A stretch of 64,000 nucleotides of DNA from Leguminivora glycinivorella (GCF_023078275.1 NC_062980.1:2054001-2118000); one strand, 5' to 3'; shown: positions 9,095 to 19,730, counted from the stretch's first letter. Numbers and translations: made by a program. The notes: a model not told the origin generated them from the sequence alone.

Positions 9095-12000
9095 TTAGTC
9101 AGACAAAGTCATATCATTATCGCTACTATCTGCAGCCCTATTAAATACCAGCCAGGGTAGCATTTTGTCCACGGAAACTATACTCTTAAAAGGGCGGTTA
9201 TTTTTCCTAGACAGCGGGGTATCACGAATCTCATATCGATCGTGATCTAGGACTTGTGTTATACGATAGGGTCCCTGAAATCGAGGTACCAACTTTCGAC
9301 TTTGGCCACTCGCAGGTATTTCCCTTTCAACGCGGACTAAATCTCCTAGATTAAATTTTACTATCTTTCTATGCTTATCGTATCTCTCCTTCTGTTTTTG
9401 CTGATTTTTCTGGACATACTCCGCTACCTCTTCTCGTACAGTTTCAAGGTTTGACGTGTTTGCATTATCATTACCTAAACTCGAATTTAAAAGAGCATCA
9501 CTTCTTCCCGTTAATTGGAAACCAAACAACACTTCCGATGGAGTTTTACCCGTTCCTTGATTGATAGTGTTATTTAGTCCCCATTGTACCTTAGAAACTG
9601 TCTCATCCCAAGCATTTTCCGGTTTTCCGTAATTTGCCGCTGTGAGCGCTCCCAGTATGGTTCTATTGTAGCGCTCTACCTGCCCGTTCGCACGCGGTGT
9701 AGCGACAGCATTAAGCACGTGCTTTATTCCCAGAGATGCTACAAACGACTTGAATCGCTTTGAAGTAAAACCACTACCCCTGTCAGAAATTATTCTCGTT
9801 GGGGTTTTGAACAGGTCAAAATAATGTTCAAGAGCTTTAATAGAGGTAGTTGATTTAGTGTTTTTAACCGGTACCAATACGATAAATTTAGTGAACGCGT
9901 CGATGATAACAAACAAATACACATTACCGCGCTTGCTCTTAACAAATGGTCCTAAGTGATCGAAATGTAAAGAATGAAATGGAGATTCTACCTTGGGGAT
10001 AGAATGCAGTTCACCTGCTTTCTTTCCCCCTTGACTCTTGGAGTATGCGCATTCTAAACAGCTCTGAACATATTTCTTTACAAATCGATTCATCTTAGGC
10101 CACCAATATTGACTTTTTATCTTGTGTAGGGTCTTATCATACCCAAAATGGCCTATATCGTCATGGTTGGATTTTAAGATCTGCCACCTAACCCCTTTTG
10201 GCACCACCCAGCGTTCGCCACTTTCTGTTTTACGGTAAAGCAGACCGCGTTTAACGACATAATTAGCTTTAATATCAGGGACACTATCCAATGAGGAATC
10301 ATTTAAGATTTCCATAGTACGTTTGATTTCAGAATCGTTCTGCTGAACCGTTGTAATCCAATCGACAGATGTATCTCTAACTTCGCATATTCTAACGTCA
10401 TATTCTACTACTACTGCTGCTGGGTCAACAGGGTTGCGGCTAAGCGCATCTACATGCTGCATGCTAGTGCCGGGCCTATATTCCATATCAAAATCGTATT
10501 CTTGCATGATATTCCACCAACGAGCCACTCTGGGTATCATATCTCTTTTTTCCAGAGTTGCTCTCAGTGAGTTACAGTCCGTGATAATTTTAAAATGTAA
10601 CCCTAGTAGATAAACCCGAAAACGTTGTAAGGAGCAGACAACAGCTAACGTTTCCAAATCGTACGACGTAAAATGTTGCTCTTCGGGCGAGGTTTGGCGA
10701 CTATAATACGCGACTGCTTTAAACGGACTATTTGAATTTTCTCTTTGTAACAATATACCCCCCAATCCGCTCTTACTCGCGTCCGTATGTACTTGCGTTT
10801 CAAAAGTTGGGTTATAAAATGCTAAAACGGGACGTTCGATTAATACGTTACGTAGCGTATTGAATGCACTTTCTTCGGTTTCGCCCCATTTCCACTTTGA
10901 ATCCTTTTTTAATAATTGTGTTAGCGGTCTAGCAATCACCGAAAAGCCCTGCACAAATCGCCTAAAAAAGCTCGCAAGACCTATAAACTGTCTAACGTTA
11001 TGCTGATCCTGTGGCCTTGGAAAATTCTTAACCGCATCAATCTTCCGGCTACCAGGCTTGATCCCATCCGCACTAATGTCAAAACCTAGATAATCTATAT
11101 TCTTTCTAAAGAAATGACATTTTGAAAGTTTCAAAGTTAATCCGGCTTCTTTGAACAATGAAAGAACGTGACGCAAATCGTCTAGCCCGGTGTTAATGTC
11201 TGTAGACGGAATCACTATATCGTCCATATAGGCGAACGCGTTTTTAAACCTAGAGTTACCTAGTATTTTGTTTATGGTACGTTGGAAGGTAGATGGCGCG
11301 TTAACAAGGCCAAACGGCATACGATTAAATTCAAAATGGCCGTCTGGGGTCACAAAGGCTGTTAGTGGTTTAGACTTTTCAGACATTGGGATCTGGTAAT
11401 AACCAGATGCCAAGTCCAGTGTTGTATAGTATTTGAATCCAGCTAAATTATCGATTTGGTCTTCGATTCTTGGCATTGGATAATGTTCCTTGACTGTATT
11501 TTTATTAAGTTTCCTAAAGTCCACGCACATACGTGTCTCGCCTGTTTTTTTCTTGACTAAGACTATTGGCGAGGCAAACTCCGAACACGACTCTCGTACT
11601 ATACCGCACTTCTCTAAATCACTAACGATTTGCCTGACAGTTTCTCTTTCCGTATGAGACAGTCTGTAAGGCCGATAGACAACTGGGGTTGAATCCTTTA
11701 AGCGAATTTCCATTTCAGAAACATTGGTGCAACCAATCTCACTAGTATTGAAAGCAAAACACTCTCTATACTCGTTTAATAATGAGGTTAATTTCGTTAA
11801 ATGAGTTGGATCTAAATCAGTATCTACTAACAGGTCTTTAGAATGAATATCTACCTTATCGGAATCATCACTACATGTTTCTATCAAATTTACTCGTAAT
11901 ACGTTCACTGGGCAAGAACGAACCAACAGTGTATCTTTCGGCATCACAAACCGTCTAGACGGAAACCCTTTAATAGTGATCTGACCTTTACCATTGTTGA

Positions 12001-14035
12001 TCCGACAATAATCACGACACAATTCATATTCTTTACGTGGCTCCTGTCTCAATTGCTGTTCAATTAGAAGCTCGCCAGTAAACACTGGCTTAGAATAAAC
12101 GTCTACCGTACTATCACCATCAATTTTAGTGTCTTCGTTAGCATAGAGTAGTATTTTATCTGTTTTTTTACTGGTATCAATAACAATGACTGCTTCATGC
12201 GTCTTTACGAAAGTGATATGACTCTGTTCCGTATATGAGTGTCCTACAAGTAAAGGTACCGATAAAAACTCGTCTGGCACTATGAAAAGAGGGACTGTAG
12301 CACCCACCCCCTCAATGGATATATCGACGGTACATTTACCTACAGGCTTTACAATACCTTTACCAAAACCATGTAGAACAGGAAGGTCATCAAAACTTAT
12401 GTTTAAAAACTTATTTGCATCAGACATCCGCATCATAGTGCATCCCGCGCCGAAATCTATAAAACAAGCAAACTCTCTACCATTTACTAAAGCAGTTTTA
12501 TAGTATTTCTTGTCATCCTTATTAGGACAGCTAATTAAATTAATCGATTTTTGTTCGGCTACCGATGGTTTATTGTTCGGGTTCTTAGTATAACAATATT
12601 CGGACGAGTGTCCTAGTTTTGAGCACGATTCACATTTCTTTTGCGGTTGCTTGCATTTGAAGCTCGGGTGACCTTCCTCTCCACAGTTATAACATTTTAA
12701 AACCTTATTATCTTTATTAGTTTTCACGAACGGTTTTGATTTTGCCGTCGAATCAGAAGCAGAAGATGGTTTAGTGTAGGGTCTCTCAGATCTTTTAATT
12801 GATTTTACACTCCGTAAATAAACTAATAATTTATCTGGATCAGTAAATTGAGCAGCTTCTGCTCCTGTTCGTACGGACCTATCATCAATACCCAGTAAGA
12901 TACAATCTACGGCATCTTTTCCGGACAATCTACATCTATGTAACAAAATCATTTTATCATAAAAATAATTCTCAAGTGAATCACCGAATTTTGCTCGCAA
13001 GTTTAACATTTCGGTTAGTAAAATACCGTAATTTTCAATACTTGGAAAAGCAGTTTTTAATTTAACCTGCCACTCTTCCCATGTATATTTCATACTAGGT
13101 AAGGACTGGTACCAACGCTGGGCTACCCCGCTTAATTTAGGCAACGCATAGTGGAGTACTTCGGGTTCAGACCAATTATAGATAGCAGCACACTCGTTCA
13201 CTTTATTAAGCCACATATCTATAGTTTGACTACTTTTGCTTGGATCAAACTCTGGAACTGCGCTGGTAGCAACAGGATATCTCACAGATGACTTAGAGTT
13301 AGCATTTTCAGCTTTCATTATTTTAATAAATTCTTTAAATACACCTGTTACATCCTGCGGCTCACCGCGCTGCTCAGAAATCAAAGACTGCGTTTGATTG
13401 TTGCTGCCATCTACAATTTCGTTATTTTGAACTCGATTTAAATGGGAAGGCAATAGGATCATACTCGCGTTCTCATTTGAACTACTATTATTTGCATTTG
13501 TTTGTCCGGCATGAGACCTAGTCATTGAGATACGAGGTTGCAATCGATTACCTCCCCTAGCTCTATCGTACCGCTCATCATCCATATGTGGACTACGAGA
13601 TCTACCGTTATGCAAAGCTTCGGTCGTCCTTCGGTTCACACTACGAGATCTCCGACCTCCACTTCGACTACCCCGGAGCCTAGCATAATACCTATGTTCA
13701 CTAATCGTTCTGCGACTGCTTCTACGATGACTACATGAACGTCTCGTACCTCTGGAACGGCTGCGTGTTGGTCGCTCCGCTGTGCGTCGACACCGTGACC
13801 TCCCGTGGTCCCTCCGGTGGCTGCACGTTCGGCAGGAGTCCCGCCGCTGCCGGCTGCGTGACCTGGAGCCGCGCCGCTGCTGGCTGCGTGACCTCCTGGA
13901 GCCGTGACTGCGCCGGTCGTCCGGTGGCCGGCTGCGCCGCCGACTCTGCCTCTGCTGGCGCCCTCCGCCCTCATCTGGCGTCGCCAGTCGTCGCTCAGTG
14001 GGTGTCTCGTTCATGGCTGAAACGGATAATTGCAT
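9095..14035 (-). CDS. Gag-Pol polyprotein of Ty3/gypsy-type element, 1646 aa
   Basis: A single uninterrupted frame encodes the structural and enzymatic proteins for reverse transcription and integration of the element. Approximate domain order: Arg/Ser-rich N-terminus 1-150; Gag core about 230-430; two CCHC zinc knuckles near 445-480 (CYNCGEEGHPSFKC and CESCSKLGHSSEYC); aspartic protease with CFIDFGAGC near 527; reverse transcriptase about 770-960 with YMDD near 936; RNase H with TDASKSGLGG near 1082; integrase with HH-CC zinc region near 1290, then FDHLGPF, DRGSGFTS and GQVERYN supplying D, D and E near 1358, 1418 and 1452; and a GPY/F-type module (RFQGPYRI) near 1588. The protease has DFG where DTG or DSG is usual. 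No env and no gag/pol frameshift. The start is the first ATG; another Met lies seven codons in. Domain order RT-RH-IN places it in Ty3/gypsy and not copia. Subfamily not determined. Confidence 0.95.
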   Translation of the reverse strand: MQLSVSAMNETPTERRLATPDEGGGRQQRQSRRRSRPPDDRRSHGSRRSRSQQRRGSRSRSRQRRDSCRTCSHRRDHGRSRCRRTAERPTRSRSRGTRRSCSHRRSSRRTISEHRYYARLRGSRSGGRRSRSVNRRTTEALHNGRSRSPHMDDERYDRARGGNRLQPRISMTRSHAGQTNANNSSSNENASMILLPSHLNRVQNNEIVDGSNNQTQSLISEQRGEPQDVTGVFKEFIKIMKAENANSKSSVRYPVATSAVPEFDPSKSSQTIDMWLNKVNECAAIYNWSEPEVLHYALPKLSGVAQRWYQSLPSMKYTWEEWQVKLKTAFPSIENYGILLTEMLNLRAKFGDSLENYFYDKMILLHRCRLSGKDAVDCILLGIDDRSVRTGAEAAQFTDPDKLLVYLRSVKSIKRSERPYTKPSSASDSTAKSKPFVKTNKDNKVLKCYNCGEEGHPSFKCKQPQKKCESCSKLGHSSEYCYTKNPNNKPSVAEQKSINLISCPNKDDKKYYKTALVNGREFACFIDFGAGCTMMRMSDANKFLNISFDDLPVLHGFGKGIVKPVGKCTVDISIEGVGATVPLFIVPDEFLSVPLLVGHSYTEQSHITFVKTHEAVIVIDTSKKTDKILLYANEDTKIDGDSTVDVYSKPVFTGELLIEQQLRQEPRKEYELCRDYCRINNGKGQITIKGFPSRRFVMPKDTLLVRSCPVNVLRVNLIETCSDDSDKVDIHSKDLLVDTDLDPTHLTKLTSLLNEYRECFAFNTSEIGCTNVSEMEIRLKDSTPVVYRPYRLSHTERETVRQIVSDLEKCGIVRESCSEFASPIVLVKKKTGETRMCVDFRKLNKNTVKEHYPMPRIEDQIDNLAGFKYYTTLDLASGYYQIPMSEKSKPLTAFVTPDGHFEFNRMPFGLVNAPSTFQRTINKILGNSRFKNAFAYMDDIVIPSTDINTGLDDLRHVLSLFKEAGLTLKLSKCHFFRKNIDYLGFDISADGIKPGSRKIDAVKNFPRPQDQHNVRQFIGLASFFRRFVQGFSVIARPLTQLLKKDSKWKWGETEESAFNTLRNVLIERPVLAFYNPTFETQVHTDASKSGLGGILLQRENSNSPFKAVAYYSRQTSPEEQHFTSYDLETLAVVCSLQRFRVYLLGLHFKIITDCNSLRATLEKRDMIPRVARWWNIMQEYDFDMEYRPGTSMQHVDALSRNPVDPAAVVVEYDVRICEVRDTSVDWITTVQQNDSEIKRTMEILNDSSLDSVPDIKANYVVKRGLLYRKTESGERWVVPKGVRWQILKSNHDDIGHFGYDKTLHKIKSQYWWPKMNRFVKKYVQSCLECAYSKSQGGKKAGELHSIPKVESPFHSLHFDHLGPFVKSKRGNVYLFVIIDAFTKFIVLVPVKNTKSTTSIKALEHYFDLFKTPTRIISDRGSGFTSKRFKSFVASLGIKHVLNAVATPRANGQVERYNRTILGALTAANYGKPENAWDETVSKVQWGLNNTINQGTGKTPSEVLFGFQLTGRSDALLNSSLGNDNANTSNLETVREEVAEYVQKNQQKQKERYDKHRKIVKFNLGDLVRVEREIPASGQSRKLVPRFQGPYRITQVLDHDRYEIRDTPLSRKNNRPFKSIVSVDKMLPWLVFNRAADSSDNDMTLSD

Positions 14036-14673
14036 CGGACATGTAATGTTCTCATTACGCTTTCGTTTTAAACTAGTTTATACTTTAATCAATAAATCAA
14101 TCGGTATCGTTTCATTTCCCTTGTGATTGCATACACTCTACAGGGTAAGTACGCCACTTAGGCTACGCACACACCACTATAATAACTCTTAATTAAACAC
14201 AAAAGACAGCCACACAAAAGTGTTAAGTACAAAGATTCAATTTGAAAGTTAATTGCAAATTAATGTAATAAAATCTAGAATTCGATTTATTTTGTTGCTC
14301 GGACTTATTTTTCTATCATTAAATATGTAGGTACTTTTAAATCTATTTCATATTTTAATTAAAACATAATTCATATGATATTTTCGACTTCCAAGCATAC
14401 ACAAGTAAACACGTACTTGCTACACAATATTATTCTCACTTATTGATTACGCTACAGTATATTTGTAATTTTATTGCTTTGAGTTTCACTCGATTGATAT
14501 ATTAACACAATAATAAGTACTAACAGCAATGTACTCGTGTACTAGTACGGTACATTTTCGTTACACCATCCGTCGTTGATTTTTGAACACTTAACGGACA
14601 CAATAAAATAAGTAAAGAAAAAAAATGATGTACCTTTTCTAGTGAGCCAGTATCACATCCCACCTTCTGAAGC
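14036..14673 (-). other. gypsy 5' leader
   Basis: 638 bp between the 5' LTR and the gag-pol start, AT-rich, with no ORF of note. Next to the LTR, read on the minus strand, GCTTCAGAAGGTGGGATG (14656-14673) resembles the complement of a tRNA-Leu 3' region with a one-base insertion. It is therefore a possible, weak primer-binding site. Confidence 0.55.
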
Positions 14674-15009
14674 TGTTAACTATCGATGACAAAGGATGGC
14701 AGCCGACGATGGTGAATTCCAAATAAAACTGAGAAATCTATGACACGTGTTTATTCACAAAACGTTTAGATGTTAACACCTTGAATTATTCCACAGTAAT
14801 GGCCGCCGAATCACATTATTCTAGGCTTTTATATTATTACCAATTATTAAAAAGTATCATTGCGGGTATATTGGAAATAGTCAATCTAATGTACCCGCAA
14901 TGTTTAACCATAATAAATAATCATACAATTATTGGAGGTATTGCCATAAATAATTAAACCAAACTACCTTCGACCTTCCTTACATTAATAAAGCCATGAG
15001 AATAAGTGG
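14674..15009 (-). repeat. 5' LTR, outer end eroded
   Basis: 336 bp aligning without gaps to 8036-8371 with one substitution seen. The expected final GTACA is missing and the sequence passes directly into GGT repeats. Confidence 0.88.
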
Positions 15010-15045
15010 TTGGTGGTGGGTGGTGGTGGTGGTGGTGGTGGTGGT
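15006..15045. repeat. (GGT)n microsatellite
   Basis: About 12 GGT-type units directly abut the 5' LTR edge, followed by TTTTTTCATTCCAACCCC of the host repeat. Confidence 0.85.
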
Positions 15046-15367
15046 TTTTTCATTCCAACCCCAATGTGTGGTGTATTGTTGGATAGGTATATTTAAAAAT
15101 GAATAAGGGTTTACTAAAATCGTTTTTTGATATTATTAATATTTTCGGAAATAATCGCTCCTAAAGGAAAAAAGTGTGCCCCCCCCCCTCTAACTTTTGA
15201 ACCATACGTTTAAAAAACATGAAAAAAATCATAGAAGTAGAGCTTTATAAAGACTTTCTAGGAAAATTGTTTTGAACTTGATAAGTTCAGTAGTTTTTGG
15301 GAAAAAATACGAAAACTACGGAACCCTACACTGAGCGTGGCCCGACACGCTCTTGGTCGGTTTTTTT
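15010..15367. repeat. right remnant of family C repeat
   Basis: From TTCATTCCAACCCCAATGTG to CTACGGAACCCTACACTGAG and the terminal CTCTTGGTCGGTTTTT it matches 15950-16488. The stretch of the family between GTAACCGT and GGGGGCTGATA is absent here, about 120 bp lost beside the gypsy insertion. Confidence 0.8.
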
Positions 15368-15410
15368 CTGATGAAAGCAGTTTCAGTACTAATGCACCGA
15401 TAGTATGGTC

Positions 15411-15502
15411 GCGCGATAAATGATAAAACGTCAGGCCGTCCTTTTCGAACTATACGTAAGTGCTAAAATGACGGCCATATGATACGTTTTATCGTCTATC
15501 GC
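15411..15502. mobile_element. small foldback element, copy 1
   Basis: GCGATAAATGATAAAACGTC at the left is inverted at the right as CGTTTTATCGTCTATCGC. Same family as 15553-15643. Confidence 0.7.
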
Positions 15503-15552
15503 CTGTCTGCCTGGACTCGTTAGAGAGTTTTTCTGGCGCAGGCAATCATGGC

Positions 15553-15643
15553 CGCGCGATAAATGATATAACATCAGGCCGTTCCTTTCGCACAATTTGT
15601 AAGTGCGATAGGGACGGCCTGATGTTTTATCGTCTATCGCGCG
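15553..15643. mobile_element. small foldback element, copy 2
   Basis: CGCGCGATAAATGATATAAC and CAGGCCGT are inverted at the right as ACGGCCTGATGTTTTATCG...CGCGCG. It lies 50 bp from copy 1 in the same orientation. Confidence 0.75.
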
Positions 15644-15949
15644 ATGCCATCGGTGCTGATGTTGCCTTTTTGGGATAAAAACATTAAAAACAATACCGCT
15701 GGCAAAGAGTCTTTTAATTTCCGTTTCTCATACTTATTCGATTTCATAAAAGGCTTAATAAGAATTGTTCAAGGCTGAAACAAGGCCAGTTAGACGACTT
15801 TCTAAAGACAGATCTGAATTAACTGCGCGAGACAAAAGAGCGATGACAATGAATTCATTTCAATATGACAGAGCTGCTTAATGAGGAAAACGTGGGGAAC
15901 TTTTATTCTTTTACCTGTAAGGCTTTTTCCAAGTGATGCTTTTTAGGGT

Positions 15950-16488
15950 TCCGTAGTCAACTAGGAACCCTTATAGTTTCGCCATGTCTGTCTGTCCGTC
16001 CGTCCGTCCGTCCGTCCGCGGATAATCTCAGTAACCGTTAGCACTAGAAAGCTGAAATTTGGTACCAATATGTATATCAATCACGCCAACAAAGTGCAAA
16101 AATAAAAAGTGGAAAAAAATGTTTCGTTAGGGCACCCCCCCTACATGTAAAGTGGGGGCTGATATTTTTTTTCATTCCAACCCCAACGTGTGATATATCG
16201 TTGGATAGGTATTAAAAAATGAATAAGGGTTTACTAATATCGTTTTTTGATAATATTAATAGTTTCGGAAATAATCGCTCCTAAAGGAAAAAAAAGTGCG
16301 TCCCCCCCCCTCTAACTTTTGAACCATATGTTTAAAAAATATGAAAAAAATCACAAAAGTAGAACTTTATGAATACTTTCTAGGAAAATTGTTTTGAACT
16401 TGATAGGTTCAGTAGTTTTTGAGAAAAATACGGAAAACTACGGAACCCTACACTGAGCGTGGCCCGACACGCTCTTGGCCGGTTTTTA
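15950..16488. repeat. family C dispersed repeat, complete copy
   Basis: It starts AGGGTTCCGTAGTCAACTAG, contains (TCCG)n, GATAATCTCAGTAACCGTTA and a C-run, and ends ACGCTCTTGGCCGGTTTTT. It has internal inverted GGTTCCGTAG/CTACGGAACC blocks. Other copies: 7969+15010 (split), 19985 (inverse) and relatives at 53803, 57130 and 61488. There is no ORF. The family is very abundant in Lepidoptera from memory, but I cannot name its class with confidence. Confidence 0.75.
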
Positions 16489-18242
16489 AGTATTAAAGGT
16501 ACGAGTAATTAAAAGCTAATATACATTTTAAAGTATACTTAATTGTATAAGTCGTTCATCGTCCGTGTTTTTGTGTACTATTTGTTTTAAAACGGAAATT
16601 TAAAAGAAGTAATAAAATCAGATTATACACCGATAACCGCGTTCTTGTAATCGTGCAAACATCGAGTAATATTTAATTTGTTCTTAATAAGATACTGGCT
16701 TAAATACTAGTAGTCCTACTGAACTGAAGCCATTTACTTAATTACAAAACAATATTCAATGTAAAATTTAATGAAATCGGGAAACTAATGTTAATAGTGT
16801 TGTATTTCAAAAGTTATATTATATCATCATCGTCAAAGGATGTTGTCATCACAATCGAAAACCTTTCTACAATATAATAATGACTTCACAATATATATAA
16901 AAAAAAAAAAATGTTTAATGGTTCTCAATTCGACTGATTTTTTTTATTCGATACCAAAAGACTGATTCAAACTTTCACGATTATTACACATAAGTAATTA
17001 TTTTTTAAATCGGAACTTAATCGCGTATGATTAAATATTAAACTGACCTCCAGGCTCCAACGTTTCAGGGACGGCGTTATTCCCGTGGTCTCGGAGAAGA
17101 CTGGCTTGAAATGACATCAACACCTTCTGACACCCGAGCGAGTTTTTCGAACTACCCGCACTTTCTTTCTTCTTTTTTTAGTTTTTCGATACCAAAACTA
17201 TATTGTAAGACGGTCAAATATACCTACTTCACTGTAAACCTCTCATGTCACTAGTAACTGATATAGTCGAGCGAGATGTAATAGCATTAAAGTTTAAATT
17301 TCATTATTTATAAGAGTGAGAATAAGCTAGAAACTCTTAAAAGTAGGACATATGAGGTTTAAAATGGAAGAGAAATAGCTGCACAGTATAAGAGTTGGCT
17401 TTAAAAGCTTTAACTGGGGAAGCTATTTGTAAGCTTCTTAGCGATTTATTCACGATTTAGAGGACACGTTAGGGTAAGTCATGCTATAAAATGTTATCGT
17501 ATTTTTTCTTCCTAAAGGACCACTTTAGTTTTACAATTAGCATGACAGCGTAAAATAGCATGACAGCGTATGTTGACAGTATGAAATTCCATTAATCGGT
17601 TAAATTGTAGGTATAATTTAAAAATAAGAAGAAAAATAATTAATACAAATGTATGAATATTGATGTCACAAATTGAAGTAATTAGGAATTTTGATTATTA
17701 GTATTAGTATGGAGGTGACGAGGCGCAAAGTTGAGAAAAATCCGAGCGGTACTAGCACTATAAATATTTCATTTTCATTTTCATTTTTTTCTTTTTATAT
17801 TGGGCCCCACGTTGGGCGCCACTCGGACTTCCGATAATAGGAATAATAATTATATGTGAAAAAAGCGCACCCAACCAACCAGGCCACACAATGAATACAA
17901 TAAAATTACCCACTGACTAAACGAAAAGTTATTATAAGAAATACATAAAAATATAATGTAGGTTTTACAATTTATTTAGTAGAAGAATGTGAAGATTCAC
18001 AATTTAAGAGCAGCTGACTGCACTTGTCGAGTTTAACTCGATCGTAACAGCATTACAGGCGAGTGCATTATTTATGAGAGCTCGGAAAATAAGCTGAACA
18101 CACGAGCAAGTAGGACACGGGAGGATTTATTCGAGGAAATAGCTACACGAATGTCGGGGCATTCTAGATTTATGTCACAATGGCGACATGGCTTAAGGCT
18201 CATTTAGACGGCATGAACTCGCGTGCGATTTTAGCGGCATTG
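16489..18242. other. no gene seen; one repeat fragment
   Basis: AT-rich. At 16963-17160 it holds TTAATCGCGTATGATTAAA, AAACTGACCTCCAGG and CAACGTTTCAGGGACGGC, shared with 52805-52994. At 17803-17825 TGGGCCCCACGTTGGGCGCC resembles an inverse retroelement primer-binding region, but no LTR could be found around it. Nothing else is supported. Confidence 0.5.
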
Positions 18243-18434
18243 CAGTGGGCTGTTTCACCGCAGTGATAATTGTCTCCCAACAGTGATACTTCACCTTCAT
18301 TGCCTGCTCAAGAAATAAATATTGATGCTGATTGTTACTGTGTGAATGTTATTTTTCGAGCCATATATAGGCACAAAATTTTCAGTGACAAGTGTCAATA
18401 TCACTGTGGTGTGCTGTGGTGAAATAGCTGACTG
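18243..18434. mobile_element. MITE with CAGT..CTGTTTCACC ends
   Basis: CAGTGGGCTGTTTCACC at the left corresponds to GGTGAAATAGCTGACTG at the right, inverted, with inner CAGTGAT/ATCACTG blocks. No ORF; no clean target duplication was found. Confidence 0.6.
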
Positions 18435-18568
18435 AAGAGCATGAATACTATGAATAGCAACAAGTTGCAGGAATAATCAACATTTCCGTAATTACTGGAA
18501 ATGTTGATGAGAAAATTCTCATGCAAGTTTCCATTGAGAACACTTTAATTAGGATGGTACTGGATGGA

Positions 18569-18783
18569 AGGTACTGGGCAAATCTCGACTGGGGGGCCAA
18601 TGTAACTGTCCATTTTTTCATGTTTTACAATGTTTGCATTATTAAATAGCGTGTCCACCCGGTTATAATAATATATGGTAGGCGTGTTCAGTGGATACAT
18701 GTAGAACTCAACATCATAGTGTAATAATGGAAAAAATGGATTAGTTACAATGGCCCGCAGTCGAGATTTGCCCCGCTGTACCT
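18569..18783. mobile_element. foldback TA-target MITE, uninterrupted copy
   Basis: The ends AGGTACTGGGCAAATCTCGA and the inverse ending GCTGTACCT are present; the TA after the right end is kept. It is the reference for the interrupted copies at 3913 and 22807. Confidence 0.85.
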
Positions 18784-18785
18784 TA

Positions 18786-19010
18786 TCACTACATAGTATA
18801 AAACAAAGTCACTTTTTCTGTCCCTATGTCCCTATGTCCCTTTGTATGCTTAAATCTTTGAAACTACGCAACGGATTTTGATGCGGTTTTTTTTAATAGA
18901 TAGAGTGATTCAAGAGAAAGGTTTATATGTATAATAACATCCATTAAATAGTGGAGAAGTACTGTTATTTTTGAGGTTTCTAATGTGATGTCGTAAATAA
19001 TTACATGCGG
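18786..19010 (+). mobile_element. Helitron-like 5' end, 3'-truncated
   Basis: It begins TCACTACATAGTATAAAAC directly after A, then CTATGTCCCTTTGTATGC, AAACTACGCAACGGATTTTG and AATAACATCCATTAAATAG. The same start occurs at 56186. No CTAG end was found for it. Confidence 0.6.
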
Positions 19011-19244
19011 GTAGATTATATTTATTTGTCTACCCCGAACATTTATATAAATTAATATCGGGTAGTTTTGTGTTGTTTACATCTCCGGTGACATTTTGCT
19101 GGGACGTCAGTCTTCCGCGACCACGGCCAGTGCAACCTGGCCGAAACGTTGGGAAAAAAGGTAAAAATAATGTTAATTAATCGCTTTCGACCTGTATGTG
19201 ACTTTAAATATGTGTACAAAGCGCGAGAACTTAGTATTATCTTG

Positions 19245-19372
19245 ATAAGGGATAGGGATAGCGATAGGGATAGCGATAAGGATAGCGATAGCCATAGCGT
19301 TAGCGATAGGGATAGAGATAGGGATACGGATACGGATACGGAAACGGATACGGATACGAATACGGATAATAT
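19245..19372. repeat. GATA-type hexanucleotide array
   Basis: About 21 units of GATAGG/GATAGC/GATACG, changing from GATAGN units at the left to GATACG at the right. The open frames across both strands here are repeat translations and not genes. Confidence 0.9.
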
Positions 19373-19730
19373 GGGTATCGTTAGAGGGATACGGATAATC
19401 GGTCGGCGGTCTCTTACAATCAAAGTGCTCTAAGACGATCGTTGTTTGCTTGCTTGAAGATTACGTTTGCGATAAGTATAAGCAAAATGTAAAAAATTGT
19501 AAGGGATAATAGAAAAAAGTACTTTTTACCCACCGATCATATAGTGTCGAAATACGGGCTATGTGGGATGTTTATAAAGGTTTCCCCAGCGTATATAGAA
19601 TTACCTACGCTGTGGTCGATGTCTAATATTTCTACAATCATTGCAAGCAAAAGTATTATGTGCAATCGAAATAATCGCAGATAAATATACCAGAGAAACC
19701 TAAGGATCCAAATGAAAATCTTAATGAATA

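Larger units (their letters stand above)
8036..15009 (-). mobile_element. Ty3/gypsy-type LTR retrotransposon, nearly complete
   Basis: It consists of two LTRs (8036-8376 and 14674-15009), a 5' leader, one gag-pol ORF (9095-14035 minus) and a 0.7 kb region downstream of the ORF. The LTRs align over 336 bp without gaps, and I count a single substitution (in ATTGAAGG versus ATTGGAGG), so insertion was probably recent. No env ORF is present. It lies within a family C repeat. The 5' outer edge at 15009 lacks the last few LTR bases and runs into a GGT microsatellite, so the target duplication cannot be read. Confidence 0.93.

Noticed and set aside
13636..13974. Open frames of about 100 codons on both strands over the gag start
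   Set aside because: They overlap the Arg/Ser-rich coding of the gag-pol frame; low-complexity sequence keeps other frames open. No motif.
17803..17825. Retroelement primer-binding site (inverse TGGCGCCCAACGTGGGGC)
   Set aside because: No LTR pair, polypurine tract or gag/pol remains could be found around it.
19052..19433. Open frames of 94 and 123 codons near 19.2 kb
   Set aside because: They are translations of the GATA-type hexamer array (runs of Asp-Arg-Asp or Leu-Ser).
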